A program made the translations under genes and the position numbers. The notes under the pieces were generated by a model. That model saw only the letters and a list, made by a program, of their open reading frames with translations, was not told where the DNA came from and made no database searches. From Actinernus sp. WN-2022 (taxonomy: Eukaryota; Cnidaria; Anthozoa; Actiniaria; Actinernidae): a stretch of 64,000 nt of DNA. The stretch spans positions 496,001-560,000 of the forward strand of contig JAOWCC010000028.1 of NCBI GenBank assembly GCA_030867875.1, read 5' to 3'. Below, in pieces: positions 36,401 to 51,300 of the stretch. Each line of letters opens with the position of its first letter. The first letter of the stretch is position 1.

Positions 36401-39400
36401 CAAATACAGTAATAGTTAAAATGTCTAAATTAATTAAGCTAAAACTATCAAAATTACAAAATGAAGCCAAACAAAATGCAGGAAATGTCATGCTTTAAAA
36501 CATATACTCAGCTGATGTGTATTAATAATTGCTATATTCATTTGATAATAATAAGAATTGAGGTTTTAGTTACTTTATAACCCATTTCTTATTTATAGTA
36601 TGATACACATGGTTATTTCATGGTTTTCTTATTGGAAAATGGACAAAAAAAATACTCATGAAATAACCAGTAAATATATACTAAATATAAATGTTTCATA
36701 TATAATATTAGTATATACCACACCAGTGAATATCACTCTTTGCAAGCTCTGATTTTCTACTCAAACAGTGAATATGATTTCATATTCACCTCCGAGCGAA
36801 GCAGTGATCACCTCGCGCAAGGTTTTATCTATTTGACAGAAAATAGAATAATTACTATTCACCTCCACTTTGGTGAATAATTGTTAATCATAATAAATAA
36901 TATTTTAATAAACAAAACATAATTTCTGTATTCTGATGAGTTGTGTTTTTTTTCAGGGTAGGGAGGTCTTATGCTGTGCTCCAACAGGCTCTGGAAAGAC
37001 TGCTGCATTTATCTTACCAATCCTACACCTGTTAAAGGTAATCTTAATAACATAGTATATTACTGTCATAGGTAATCAGTGTGTGTTGGAATGAATACAT
37101 TAATCAATGCAAAAGAAAATGTTTTTCATAGAAGAATTGTGCATGAATTCAACACTTTAAAAGCTCAAGTTTTTTTCATGACATAATATAATAATAAATG
37201 CAAACTCCGCTTTTATCACAATATGGAAATAGGTAGTGTACTATCTCCTGGTCCTTAGCATACAGTACCGCGCAAAAAGATTTCAACGGGGGAAGTGATA
37301 TATCCTCTGAAAAAGAGATATATCCCCTGAAAAAAGGATATTTCCCTTTTGGGGGAAGTTTCAGGGGATATATCCTTTTCTAAAGGGGTTATTTCACTTC
37401 ATGAAAAAGGGATATATCCCTTTTAAAGGATATATCCCCAGGGATATATCCCCAATTAGCGTTGAAATCTTTTTGCACGGTACTGTACATACAGTATATA
37501 TCCATAATACATGTATGTCATTTCATTCCATCAAATGTTCATAAACGTGCCATACGAGTAAATGGGTAGGATCTCTAATTAAAAGTGAAGCATGTCAATA
37601 TAAAGAGATATTGAGGCTCTCCCGGAGGCAATAATTCAGTTCTAGTATCTGTGACAGAAGTGGTCCAGCCCAGTTTGGTGGCTTCTCCCTTCTCGTCACA
37701 CCAGACAATTAAAAATTTTAACGTTTAACATACTACATTGTACATATTAGTACATGTCCTGTAGCAGTGAACAGCTGAACATACAATATAAAACCGAAGT
37801 GTGGATGTATGCATAGCTAACGAATGGCGGGGGAAAATGAACAAGATCTTAATGATTTAGCGCGCAGACACCCCTCCGGAAAGATTTGAGAGTGGGGGCT
37901 GTGGCTAACTCGGCGGGCAAATTGTTCCACTGTTTAATAGTCCTAGGGATAAAGCTATAGTGGATATAAGTTTTGTCCTCTGGGATTTAGGGTGCAGGTG
38001 TCTTGTATATCTAGTAACTGGGTAGCTGAAATAATCTACTCCTTCTAAGTAGTTTACGTATCAGAGTTGACTGAGATCCATGGAGACTTATTACGAGAGG
38101 AAGACGTTTCAGAGTCGATGTGGTCTTGAATACTGGTACATGTATATAATCAACTGAAGTCGATTGAGGTATGGTAACCACTCGAAATGTCAGCTGCTAC
38201 TTGCTTTCCACGGTGGTTAGCATACCTCAATCGACTTCAGTTGATTATATACCAGTGTTTATATTCCCCACCAACACAGACCAACACTAGTTTTTACAGG
38301 AACTACATGTAGTTACCTATCATGGTCTTGAATATTATTGGTTAATTGTATCGGTAATTTGTTGTTTGACAACTGTAAACCGAGACTACATGTACCTCGA
38401 TAACAAAGTATCAGGTTTGATAAGAATGCACATCCAGATTCGACTAGGAGGTTGTTATAAGATGCAGAAAGTATGAGCGATGTTACGATAAATACATGTA
38501 AAAGTAAGTATGACAAATATATATCATGGCTTGGTGCGAACCAGCACATGACGTACTATAAACCAAACTGGCTCAATTAAGAAATAGCTATAAGAATGGA
38601 CGAATGGTGAACTAGAAACCATAACCAAAGAACCGACGCACAGTGAAGAACTGTAAACCGAGACACGGCTCGCAAAACCAACCCGGACAAACAGTTGAAG
38701 ATTACTAGAGGTATCCGAAGAACCAGCCAATACATGGTTCTTGAAATAAACTGATAAAACCAAGTCGACACATGGCTAATGGCATCTAAGAAATATCAGA
38801 CACACGGTTCTGAAGACAAGCCAACACATGGCCAATGGAAAACTAAGAAAACCTAAAATTATGAACCGAAACACGGTTCTCAAAACAAGCCGACAAAATT
38901 AATGGCTAATGGCTAACTGCAAACCGACATAGACCACAAATGTTAAACTGCGAACAGACGAAAGGTAAACTATAGACCACAAAGCAATAACCGCTGAAAG
39001 ACCACAAAGGCTAAGGTATGAACCGACTAACAGCTACTAAATGTCAAACCAAGAGATGTAAAATTGGTGTACCGGCCAACCAACGAACGTTAAATTCTAA
39101 ACCGAGTGATGCAAAACTAAAAAAAAAGAAGACATTAAACCACTACACTAGTAAACTGTGAACCTACGAATGGATGGGCGGCCAACCAAGCTAAGCAGCC
39201 TGTAATGCCGACTGAGAGAAGCATGTGTGGGGCATGAAGAGAATTATTATGGCTGAAGCCTTGTAATGAGTAAAGTTCAAGCTAACTACCGAGCACAACT
39301 CACATCAGGCACCAGTGGATTAGGGACTGTTGGATCGAGATGATTCTTCTACTGAAGCTGGAGGATGAATAGACTCCAAAGCATCTGAATAAGCATTGGC

Positions 39401-42400
39401 CATGGCTCAGCAATGGCACAAGAGTGTTAAAAAAACTTCAAAGAATTAACCGATCACTTGCTAACAGCAATACGTGCTAATGGCAAGGGTGAAAGACAAA
39501 AGCCTGGTCTTTTATGCTTGATGTTAATATCCCCTTGGAACCTTATGCTCATGTGTGGAACATGATTGTGCTACGTCTTGCCTGTCTGTATATAGTCATC
39601 ATTTTTGGCACGATTACTGATAATAAATGAAAATATTATTGGATTCAGTTTTCGCATGACGTAAAGAAGGATCAAGAACTACGGGTAGCTTAGTTTTGAT
39701 AGCGCAGCTAGTCAGACCCTGTAAGCCTTGTCAGATAATTGTTTATTATCGTGTATTCAAGTCACAAAAGTCATTTATAAATGGCTCAAAGACCTGGAAT
39801 AGACTGATCCTTTGTCTGCATACATGTACATGTATTATAAACGTCTTGGGTTTTGTTAGCTACCTCGGCTATGTTTACTTTCTTTCAGGGTCCCAAGAAA
39901 TCAGGCTTCAGGGCTGTAGTGGTATCACCTACACGAGAGCTGGCACAACAGGTAGGATGTACACATTAATATTGTTAGTAAAACTATATACCACACAAGT
40001 GAAGAGTGCTTGTTCTCATTGGCTACTCAAACTCGGAATATCCTGCACTATTCACTGTTTTTGGTCTCATGCACAAATAATTCACTTATTAATTAATGGC
40101 TTTTTGTCCTTTTTGAACTAATTTGAGGCTGGCTATTTCTCTTGTGTGGTACATGTAAATATTGTCTATACTAAACCAATTATTCATCTTAGTGTTGGTG
40201 ACTATAGACCCTATGCATTATAGCATTAGCATATAAATGGTATTGTTTCACTGAACATTCATTCAGTGCATTTCACATCTCCCTGGTCGCTTCAATTTCA
40301 ACATTCCAGAGGACTTACCAGCCTCGTTGACATGCAAGTACCCAGGACTTACATGTGTATGCATACGGTCTATAGCAGTGGATATTTACTATGTATCCCA
40401 CCCAGTTTCATGGCTCGGTAAATTTTAATCCACCACATTAGTCACCTCCACTTCGAGAATAATTATTAATTCCAAGAATACCAATAGAACAATCCTTTAT
40501 TACGACATGTACATTGTTAAAGTGCCACTAATCTTTGAAAGGTCGACTTCTGCGTAGAAATGTTTGGCTTACAGAGAATACTCTGTTTTATCCATGTTTG
40601 AAATGGTGAACATTTGACCTTTCCTGACCCAAGAATACCAATTAGAACAATCCTTTATTACTACATGTACATTGTTAAAGTGGCACTAATCTTTGAAAGG
40701 TCGACTTCTGTGAAGAAATGTTTGGCTTACGGAGAATACTCTGTTTTATCCATGTTTGAAATGGTGAAAATTTGACCTTTCCTGACCCATGACCGCGTAA
40801 GAAAAAGACTGTGTCGATTCACGATCTTACATCATCCAATTAATTCAACTTTGCAATAATTTTAATAAATATTTAGCATTTTGTCTAAAATAACTGTTTT
40901 GTTTACTAACAACTCATAGACTGTGTATATTCTCTATATACATGTATCAATGTTGCTGTGATAGAAAGGTGTCATGAATAGAGAATAATGCATTAATGAG
41001 GTGACGTAAGATTGACAATCTACCCAGTCTTTTTCTTACATGGTCATGGGTCAGGAAAGGTCAAATTTTCACCATAAGATTTCAAACACCCATAGAACAT
41101 AGAGTATTCTCTGTAAGCCAAACATTTCTTCACAGAAGTACTCAAAACATTTCAAAGATTTATATGTCGATTCTGGATCTTACGTCAGCCCAGTTTGGTG
41201 GCTTCTCCCTTCTCGTCACACCAGACAATTAAAAATTTTAACGTTTAACATACTACATTGTACATATTAGTACATGTCCTGTAGCAGTGAACAGCTGAAC
41301 ATACAATATAAAACCGAAGTGTGGATGTATGCATAGCTAACGAATGGCGGGGGAAAATGAACATGCTAATGGAAGGCTGGGGAACTCAGAGCCATAAACC
41401 AGGTGGAACCGGGGACTACATCTACTGTACATCTACTGTACATCTACCAGATTTAAGGGCCATATATGCCCTCTCTTTGAGGCTTATGTGCCTGGACAGC
41501 GGCTAGATCTTATTGTCAGCAAACAAGATCTTAATGATTTAGCGCGCAGACACCCCTCCGGAAAGATTTGAGAGTGGCGGCTGTGGCTAACTCGGCGGGC
41601 AAATTGTTCCACTGTTTAATAGTCCTAGGGATAAAGCTATAGTGGATATAAGTTTTGTCCTCTGGGATTTAGGGTGCAGGTGTCTTGTATATCTAGTAAC
41701 TGGGTAGCTGAAATAATCTACTCCTTCTAAGTAGTTTACGTATCAGAGTTGACTGAGATCCATGGAGACTTATTACGAGAGGAAGACGTTTCAGAGTCGA
41801 TGTGGTCTTGAATACTGGTACATGTATATAATCAACTGAAGTCGATTGAGGTATGGTAACCACTCGAAATGTCAGCTGCTACTTGCTTTCCACGGTGGTT
41901 AGCATACCTCAATCGACTTCAGTTGATTATATACCAGTGTTTATATTCCCCACCAACACAGACCAACACTAGTTTTTACAGGAACTACATGTAGTTACCT
42001 ATCATGGTCTTGAATATTATTGGTTAATTGTATCGGTAATTTGTTGTTTGACAACTGTAAACCGAGACTACATGTACCTCGATAACAAAGTATCAGGTTT
42101 GATAAGAATGCACATCCAGATTCGACTAGGAGGTTGTTATAAGATGCAGAAAGTATGAGCGATGTTACGATAAATACATGTAAAAGTAAGTATGACAAAT
42201 ATATATCATGGCTTGGTGCGAACCAGCACATGACGTACTATAAACCAAACTGGCTCAATTAAGAATTAGCTATAAGAATGGACGAATGGTGAACTAGAAA
42301 CCATAACCAAAGAACCGACGCACAGTGAAGAACTGTAAACCGAGACACGGCTCGCAAAACCAACCCGGACAAACAGTTGAAGATTACTAGAGGTATCCGA

Positions 42401-45334
42401 AGAACCAGCCAATACATGGTTCTTGAAATAAACTGATAAAACCAAGTCGACACATGGCTAATGGCATCTAAGAAATATCAGACACACGGTTCTGAAGACA
42501 AGCCAGCACATGGCCAATGGAAAACTAAGAAAACCTAAAATTATGAACCGAAACACGGTTCTCAAAACAAGCCGACAAAATTAATGGCTAATGGCTAACT
42601 GCAAACCGACATAGACCACAAATGTTAAACTGCGAACAGACGAAAGGTAAACTATAGACCACAAAGCAATAACCGCTGAAAGACCACAAAGGCTAAGGTA
42701 TGAACCGACTAACAGCTACTAAATGTCAAACCAAGAGATGTAAAATTGGTGTACCGGCCAACCAACGAACGTTAAATTCTAAACCGAGAGATGCAAAACT
42801 AAAAAAGAAGACATTAAACCACTACACTAGTAAACTGTGAACCTACGAATGGATGGGCGGCCAACCAAGCTAAGAAGCCTGTAATGCCGACTGAGAGAAG
42901 CATGTGTGGGGCATGAAGAGAATTATTATGGCTGAAGCCTTGTAATGAGTAAAGTTCAAGCTAACTACCGAGCACAACTCACATCAGGCACCAGTGGATT
43001 AGGGACTGTTGGATCGAGATGATTCTTCTACTGAAGCTGGAGGATGAATAGACTCCAAAGCATCTGAATAAGCATTGGCCATGGCTCAGCAATGGCACAA
43101 GAGTGTTAAAAAAACTTCAAAGAATTAACCGATCACTTGCTAACAGCAATACGTGCTAATGGCAAGGGTGAAAGACAAAAGCCTGGTCTTTTATGCTTGA
43201 TGTTAATATCCCCTTGGAACCTTATGCTCATGTGTGGAACATGATTGTGCTACGTCTTGCCTGTCTGTATATAGTCATCATTTTTGGCACGATTACTGAT
43301 AATAAATGAAAATATTATTGGATTCAGTTTTCGCATGACGTAAAGAAGGATCAAGAACTACGGGTAGCTTAGTTTTGATAGCGCAGCTAGTCAGACCCTG
43401 TAAGCCTTGTCAGATAATTGTTTATTATCGTGTATTCAAGTCACAAAAGTCATTTATAAATGACTCAAAGACCTGGAATAGACTGATCCTTTGTCTGCAT
43501 ACATGTACATGTATTATAAACGTCTTGGGTTTTGTTAGCTACCTCAGCTATGTTTACTTTCTTTCAGGGTCCCAAGAAATCAGGCTTCAGGGCTGTAGTG
43601 GTATCACCTACACGAGAGCTGGCACAACAGGTAGGATGTACACATTAATATTGTTAGTAAAACTATATACCACACAAGTGAAGAGTGCTTGTTCTCATTG
43701 GCTACTCAAACTCGGAATATCCTGCACTATTCACTGTTTTTGGTCTCATGCACAAATAATTCACTTATTAATTAATGGCTTTTTGTCCTTTTTGAACTAA
43801 TTTGAGGCTGGCTATTTCTCTTGTGTGGTACATGTAAATATTGTCTATACTAAACCAATTATTCATCTTAGTGTTGGTGACTATAGACCCTATGCATTAT
43901 AGCATTAGCATATAAATGGTATTGTTTCACTGAACATTCATTCAGTGCATTTCACATCTCCCTGGTCGCTTCAATTTCAACATTCCAGAGGACTTACCAG
44001 CCTCGTTGACATGCAAGTACCCAGGACTTACATGTGTATGCATACGGTCTATAGCAGTGGATATTTACTATGTATCCCACCCAGTTTCATGGCTCGGTAA
44101 ATTTTAATCCACCACATTAGTCACCTCCACTTCGAGAATAATTATTAATTCCAAGAATACCAATAGAACAATCCTTTATTACGACATGTACATTGTTAAA
44201 GTGCCACTAATCTTTGAAAGGTCGACTTCTGCGTAGAAATGTTTGGCTTACAGAGAATACTCTGTTTTATCCATGTTTGAAATGGTGAACATTTGACCTT
44301 TCCTGACCCAAGAATACCAATTAGAACAATCCTTTATTACTACATGTACATTGTTAAAGTGGCACTAATCTTTGAAAGGTCGACTTCTGTGAAGAAATGT
44401 TTGGCTTACGGAGAATACTCTGTTTTATCCATGTTTGAAATGGTGAAAATTTGACCTTTCCTGACCCATGACCGCGTAAGAAAAAGACTGTGTCGATTCG
44501 CGATCTTACATCATCCAATTAATTCAACTTTGCAATAATTTTAATAAATATTTAGCATTTTGTCTAAAATAACTGTTTTGTTTACTAACAACTCACAGAC
44601 TGTGTATATTCTCTATATACATGTATCAATGTTGCTGTGATAGAAAGGTGTCATGAATAGAGAATAATGCATTAATGAGGTGACGTAAGATTGACAATCT
44701 ACCCAGTCTTTTTCTTACATGGTCATCAGGGTCAGGAAAGGTCAAATTTTCACCATAAGATTTCAAACACCCATAGAACATAGAGTATTCTCTGTAAGCC
44801 AAACATTTCTTCACAGAAGTACTCAAAACATTTCAAAGATTTATATGTCGATTCTGGATCTTACGTCACCTCATTAATGCATTATTCTCCATGGCGCCTT
44901 TCTATCACAACAACAACGATATATAGAGAATATACACAGTATGTGAGTTGTTAGTAAAGAAAACAGGTATTTTAGACAAAATACTAAATATTTATTCAAA
45001 TTATTGCAAAGCCAAAAGACTTGGATGACATAAGATCAAGAATCGACCCAGGCTTTTTCTTACGCGGTCATGGGTCAGGAAAGTTCAAATTTTCACCATT
45101 TCCGCCTCATTAACCGCCTCCCGGTTAGCTCAGTGGTTAAGCTCCGGTCTGTTGTGCGGGAGGTCGTGGGTTCAAACCCCTGCGGGGTCTTAAAATAATT
45201 GAGTAGAAGGTGCTGCCTTTGTGAAACAATTTCGTTCACGAGCTGCAAATGGTTAGACCTTCACGTCTTCTCGGATAAGGACGTTAAATCGTAGGCCCAT
45301 CAGTGGAGGATGAAGAGCCACCACTGATAAATCC

Positions 45335-45376
<42 letters not shown>

Positions 45377-48300
45377 TCAAACATGCATAGAACATAGAGT
45401 ATTCCCTGTAAGCCAAAAAATTCTTCGCAGGAGTACTTAAAACGTTTCAAAGTTTTATATGTATAAAAATTGCAAAAGGGGTTACATTGTAGTTGCACTT
45501 TAAGGGCTGTGCATTCCGTATTCACATTCTTAAGAGAGTTTAGTCAGTGCAGTGGAGTATTAGTATTTATAGTATTGTGATTCAGTTGATGTTGTTGTAC
45601 ATGTAGATCTACAGGGAGTTCTGTCACCTCGCTAAGGGCGGTGCATTCCGTATTCACGTTCTTACCAAGGCGAAGGCTTCAACCAACAACTTTGGACCAA
45701 AATCATCCAAACGATTTGGTAAGGATGAAATGAAATGTTTTTATATCACACTGCATCTTAGAAATAAAGGATTGTTCAGGTTTGTGTTGTCACGACACAG
45801 GGCAATCCATACTAATTAATACAGTTAGTTCCGTGTCAAATGGTTTCAACATCATTCTATATTTAAGTAATACTAACAGTAGATACAGAATGAGTAGCTC
45901 TGTTTTATCAGGTTTGTGTCATCACGACACAGGGCAATCCATACTGATTAATACAGTTAGTTCCCCGTCAAATGGTTTCAACATCTATATTTAAGTAATA
46001 GATACAGAATGAGTAGCTCTGTTTTATTGGTTTGTAAATCCGATAAAGCACGTACACTTTCACAGTTCTTGACTTAATGTCACAATGATGAGCAACTGGA
46101 AAACTCTTCCCAAAACCTGTTAGCAAAACAGCAAACTTATCTTCAAAACTTATCTTCAAAAAGTTGGCACAACTGGCTTGTCACTGCTCGTTTTTAGGTA
46201 CAAAACTGCTTCTCAAATATTTTTCATATCTTATTGATTATTTGCTTAACCATTCATTTTCAAATTGTTGATTTTGTTTTCTTATCTCTCATGTGCCTAG
46301 ATATTTTAGTTACAACACCCAACAGGCTTGTTCCCCTTCTCACTCAAGAACCACCTGGAATAGAGTTACACAAGTAAGTTCTTGTTCTTTTATTAAATAG
46401 GGGATATTCAAAAGCAAGACTGAGAACACATGGATCGCTTAGTCTTGAGAAATCCTTGAATTTTAGAGAGGGTCCTTGAAAAGTCCTTCAATTGTAGAGA
46501 GAGTCCTTGAAAAGTCCTTGAATTTTAGAGAGAGCCCTTGAAAACTCCATGAATTTTTGAGGGAGTCCTTGAAAAGTCGTAGGATTTTAGAGAGGGTCCT
46601 TAAAAAGTCCTTGAATTTTAGAGGGAGTTCTTGAAAAGTCCTAGAATTTTAGAGGGTCCTTGCATTTTAGAGGGATCAGTCCTTGAATTTTGGAGGGAAA
46701 TATTTGAAAATAATCCCTGTAACATTATTCAATTTATTCATGTGCTTTTGATGACTGTCCTAATTTTCCAATAAATAATAATAGGAATTAAAATACCCAT
46801 GATGTACACATTATTTGGTACATATGTTTCTCATGAGCTGTGAAAAATGAATTATAGCCTTGAAAAATCGTTGAAAATAAATTATTATTATTTTGTATGA
46901 ACCATGGAACATAATATATAGAGTTATGTATATTAACCAAACTATAGTTGTACATGTTGTGTTGTTGCAGTTAATTGCGTTTTTATTTGTTTGTTTATTT
47001 GTTTGTCTTTTGGTGCTAATCTCAACAAGGGCGTGTCAGCTTTGAAACTGGGCAACAATCGTTAATAATTCGTTCAATGGCTTGGAGCTTAACAGAAACT
47101 GCAGCTAAAGAAACAATGTAATAGGTCTCAAATGTTATAAAATTATGGATGCTAAAATGTGTTTATTTCCTGTAAATTGTACAGTAGATATCATGTATGG
47201 ACCGATATTTCTGTCCATAAAAGTCATGTGAACTTCCTGCGTGCCGCCATCTCGAATCTAGGGGTAGCACTGTGACGTCATAAGATCCAAGATGGTGGCG
47301 CCCGGGAAATTCAAATGAGTTTTATGGACAGAACAATTGGTGCATAACTACCCCTAGTGTACAATGTACAGGAGACAAACACAGCAATAGATTTAGGCAT
47401 CTATAAGGAACATTTGAGAGCAAACATTGCTTTACAGTGGAGGTTCATATATGACACCTAGTGTACAATGTACAGGAGACAAACACAGCAATATATTTAG
47501 GCGTCTATAAGGAACACTTGAGAGCAAACATTGCTTTACAGTGGAGGTTCATATTTGACATCTAGTGTACAATGTACAGGAGACAAACACAGCAATATAT
47601 TTAGGCGTCTATAAGGAACACTTGAGAGCAAACATTGCTTTACAGTGGAGGTTCATATATGCCATCTAGTGTACAATGTACAGGAGACAAACACAGCAAT
47701 ATATTTAGGCGTCTATAAGGAACACTTGAGAGCAAACATTGCTTTACAGTGGAGGTTCATATTTGACATCTAGTGTACAATGTACAGGAGACAAACACAG
47801 CAATATATTTAGGCGTCTATAAGGAACACTTGAGAGCAAACATTGCTTTACAGTGGAGGTTCATATATGCCATCTAGTGTACAATGTACAGGAGACAAAC
47901 ACAGCAATATATTTAGGCGTCTATAAGGAACATTTGAGAGCAAACATTGCTTTACAGTGGAGGTTCATATATGACATCTAGTGTACAATGTACAGGAGAC
48001 AAACACAGCAATAGATTTAGGCGTCTATAAGGAACATTTGAGAGCAAACATTGCTTTACAGTGGAGGTTCATATATGACATCTAGTGTACAATGTACAGG
48101 AGACAAACACAGCAATAGATTTAGGCGTCTATAAGGAACATTTGAGAGCAAACATTGCTTTACAGTGGAGGTTCATATATGACATCTAGTGTACAATGTA
48201 CAGGAGACAAACACAGCAATAGATTTAGGCGTCTATAAGGAACATTTGAGAGCAAACATTGCTTTACAGTGGAGGTTCATATATGCCATCTAGTGTACAA

Positions 48301-51300
48301 TGTACAGGAGACAAACACAGCAATAGATTTAGGCGTCTATAAGGAACATTTGAGAGCAAACATTGCTTTACAGTGGAGGTTCATATATGACATCTAGTGT
48401 ACAATGTACAGGAGAAAAACACAGCAATAGATTTAGGCATCTATAAGGAACATCTGAGAGCAAACATTGCTTTACAGTGGAGGTTCATATATGACATCTA
48501 GTGTACAATGTACAGGAGACAAACACAGCAATAGATTTAGGCGTCTATAAGGAACACTTGAGAGCAAACATTGCTTTACAGTGGAGGTTCATATATGCCA
48601 TCTAGTGTACAATGTACAGGAGACAAACACAGCAATAGATTTAGGCGTCTATAAGGAACATTTGAGAGCAAACATTGCTTTACAGTGGAGGTTCATATAT
48701 GACATCTAGTGTACAATGTACAGGAGAAAAACACAGCAATAGATTTAGGCATCTATAAGGAACATCTGAGAGCAAACATTGCTTTACAGTGGAGGTTCAT
48801 ATATGACATCTAGTGTACAATGTACAGGAGACAAACACAGCAATAGATTTAGGCGTCTATAAGGAACACTTGAGAGCAAACATTGCTTTTCAGTGGAGGT
48901 TCATATATGACATCTAGTATACAATGTACAGGAGACAAACACAGCAATAGATTTAGGCGTTTATAAGGAACATTTGAGAGTAAACATTGCTTTACAGTGG
49001 AGGTTCATATATGACATCTAGTGTACAATGTACAGGATACAAACACAGCAATAGATTTAGGCGTCTATAAGGAACATTTGAGAGCAAACATTGTTTTACA
49101 GTGGAGGTTCATATATGACATCTAGTGTACAATGTGCAGGAGACAAACACAGCAATACATTTAGGCGTCTATAAGGAACATTTGAGAGCAAACATTGCTT
49201 TACAGTGGAGGTTCATATATGACATCTAGTGTACAATGTACAGGAGACAAACACAGCAATAGATTTAGGCGTCTATAAGGAACACTTGAGAGCAAACATT
49301 GCTTTTCAGTGGAGGTTCATATATGACATCTAGTATACAATGTACAGGAGACAAACACAGCAATAGATTTAGGCGTCTATAAGGAACACTTGAGAGCAAA
49401 CATTGCTTTACAGTGGAGGTTCATATATGACATCTAGTGTACAATGTACAGGAGACAAACACAGCAATAGATTTAGGCGTTTATAAGGAACATTTGAGAG
49501 CAAACATTGCTTTACAGTGGAGGTTCATATATGACATCTAGTGTACAATGTACAGGAGACAAACACAGCAATAGATTTAGGCGTTTATAAGGAACATTTG
49601 AGAGTAAACATTGCTTTACAGTGGAGGTTCATATATGATATCTAGTGTACAATGTACAGGAGACAAACACAGCAATAGATTTAGGCGTCTATAAGGAACA
49701 TTTGAGAGCAAACATTGCTTTACAGTGGAGGTTCATATATGACACCTAGTGTACAATGTACAGGAGAAAAACACAGCAATACATTTAGGCGTCTATAAGG
49801 AACATTTGAGAGCAAACATTGCTTTACAGTGGAGGTTCATATATGATATCTAGTGTACAATGTACAGGAGACAAACACAGCAATATATTTAGGCGTCTAT
49901 AAGGAACACTTGAGAGCAAACATTGCTTTACAGTGGAGGTTCATATATGCCATCTAGTGTACAATGTACAGGAGACAAACACAGCAATATATTTAGGCGT
50001 CTATAAGGAACATTTGAGAGCAAACATTGCTTTACAGTGGAGGTTCATATATGACATCTAGTGTACAATGTACAGGAGACAAACACAGCAATAGATTTAG
50101 GCGTCTATAAGGAACATTTGAGAGCAAACATTGCTTTACAGTGGAGGTTCATATATGACATCTAGTGTACAATGTACAGGAGACAAACACAGCAATAGAT
50201 TTAGGCGTCTATAAGGAACATTTGAGAGCAAACATTGCTTTACAGTGGAGGTTCATATATGACATCTAGTGTACAATGTACAGGAGACAAACACAGCAAT
50301 AGATTTAGGCGTCTATAAGGAACATTTGAGAGCAAACATTGCTTTACAGTGGAGGTTCATATATGCCATCTAGTGTACAATGTACAGGAGACAAACACAG
50401 CAATAGATTTAGGCGTCTATAAGGAACATTTGAGAGCAAACATTGCTTTACAGTGGAGGTTCATATATGACATCTAGTGTACAATGTACAGGAGTAAAAC
50501 ACAGCAATAGATTTAGGCATCTATAAGGAACATCTGAGAGCAAACATTGCTTTACAGTGGAGGTTCATATATGACATCTAGTGTACAATGTACAGGAGAC
50601 AAACACAGCAATAGATTTAGGCGTCTATAAGGAACACTTGAGAGCAAACATTGCTTTTCAGTGGAGGTTCATATATGACATCTAGTATACAATGTACAGG
50701 AGACAAACACAGCAATAGATTTAGGCGTCTATAAGGAACACTTGAGAGCAAACATTGCTTTACAGTGGAGGTTCATATATGACATCTAGTGTACAATGTA
50801 CAGGAGACAAACACAGCAATAGATTTAGGCGTTTATAAGGAACATTTGAGGGCAAACATTGCTTTACAGTGGAGGTTCAAATATGACATCTAGTGTACAA
50901 TGTACAGGAGACAAACACAGCAATAGATTTAGGCGTTTATAAGGAACATTTGAGAGGAAACATTGCTTTACAGTGGAGGTTCATATATGACATCTAGTGT
51001 ACAATGTACAGGAGACAAACACAGCAATAGATTTAGGCGTCTATAAGGAACATTTGAGAGCAAACATTGTTTTACAGTGGAGGTTCATATATGACACCTA
51101 GTGTACAATGTACAGGAGAAAAACACAGCAATACATTTAGGCGTCTATAAGGAACATTTGAGAGCAAACATTGCTTTACAGTGGAGGTTCATATATGATA
51201 TCTAGTGTACAATGTACAGGAGACAAACACAGCAATAGATTTAGGCGTCTATAAGGAACATTTGAGAGCAAACATTGCTTTACAGTGGAGGTTCATATAT

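Larger units (their letters stand above)
37667..41187 (+). repeat. 3.5 kb tandem duplication, copy 1 (contains exon 7 copy a)
   Basis: Starts at AGCCCAGTTTGGTGGCTTCT and is repeated at 41188-44868, with an offset of 3520 rising to 3682 and then about 3679. Identity is very high; differences are single bases and small indels (for example a run of seven A near 39120 against a shorter run). Copy 1 lacks 162 bases present in copy 2 (41362-41523). The unit contains a coding exon of the helicase, a LINE 3' fragment and a foldback repeat (40475-41185). Confidence 0.96.
41188..44868 (+). repeat. 3.7 kb tandem duplication, copy 2 (contains exon 7 copy b)
   Basis: Second copy of 37667-41187, in the same orientation, 162 bases longer because of the segment 41362-41523. 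Both junctions read TTACGTCA, then AGCCCAG (41188) or CCTCATTAATG (44869). It ends inside the foldback repeat, whose inverted partner follows at once. Confidence 0.96.

Noticed and set aside
39696..40121. 141-codon open frame across exon 7 (and the copy at 43375-43800)
   Set aside because: It reads the exon in a different frame from motif Ia and includes the splice donor and intron; it is duplicated only because the DNA is.
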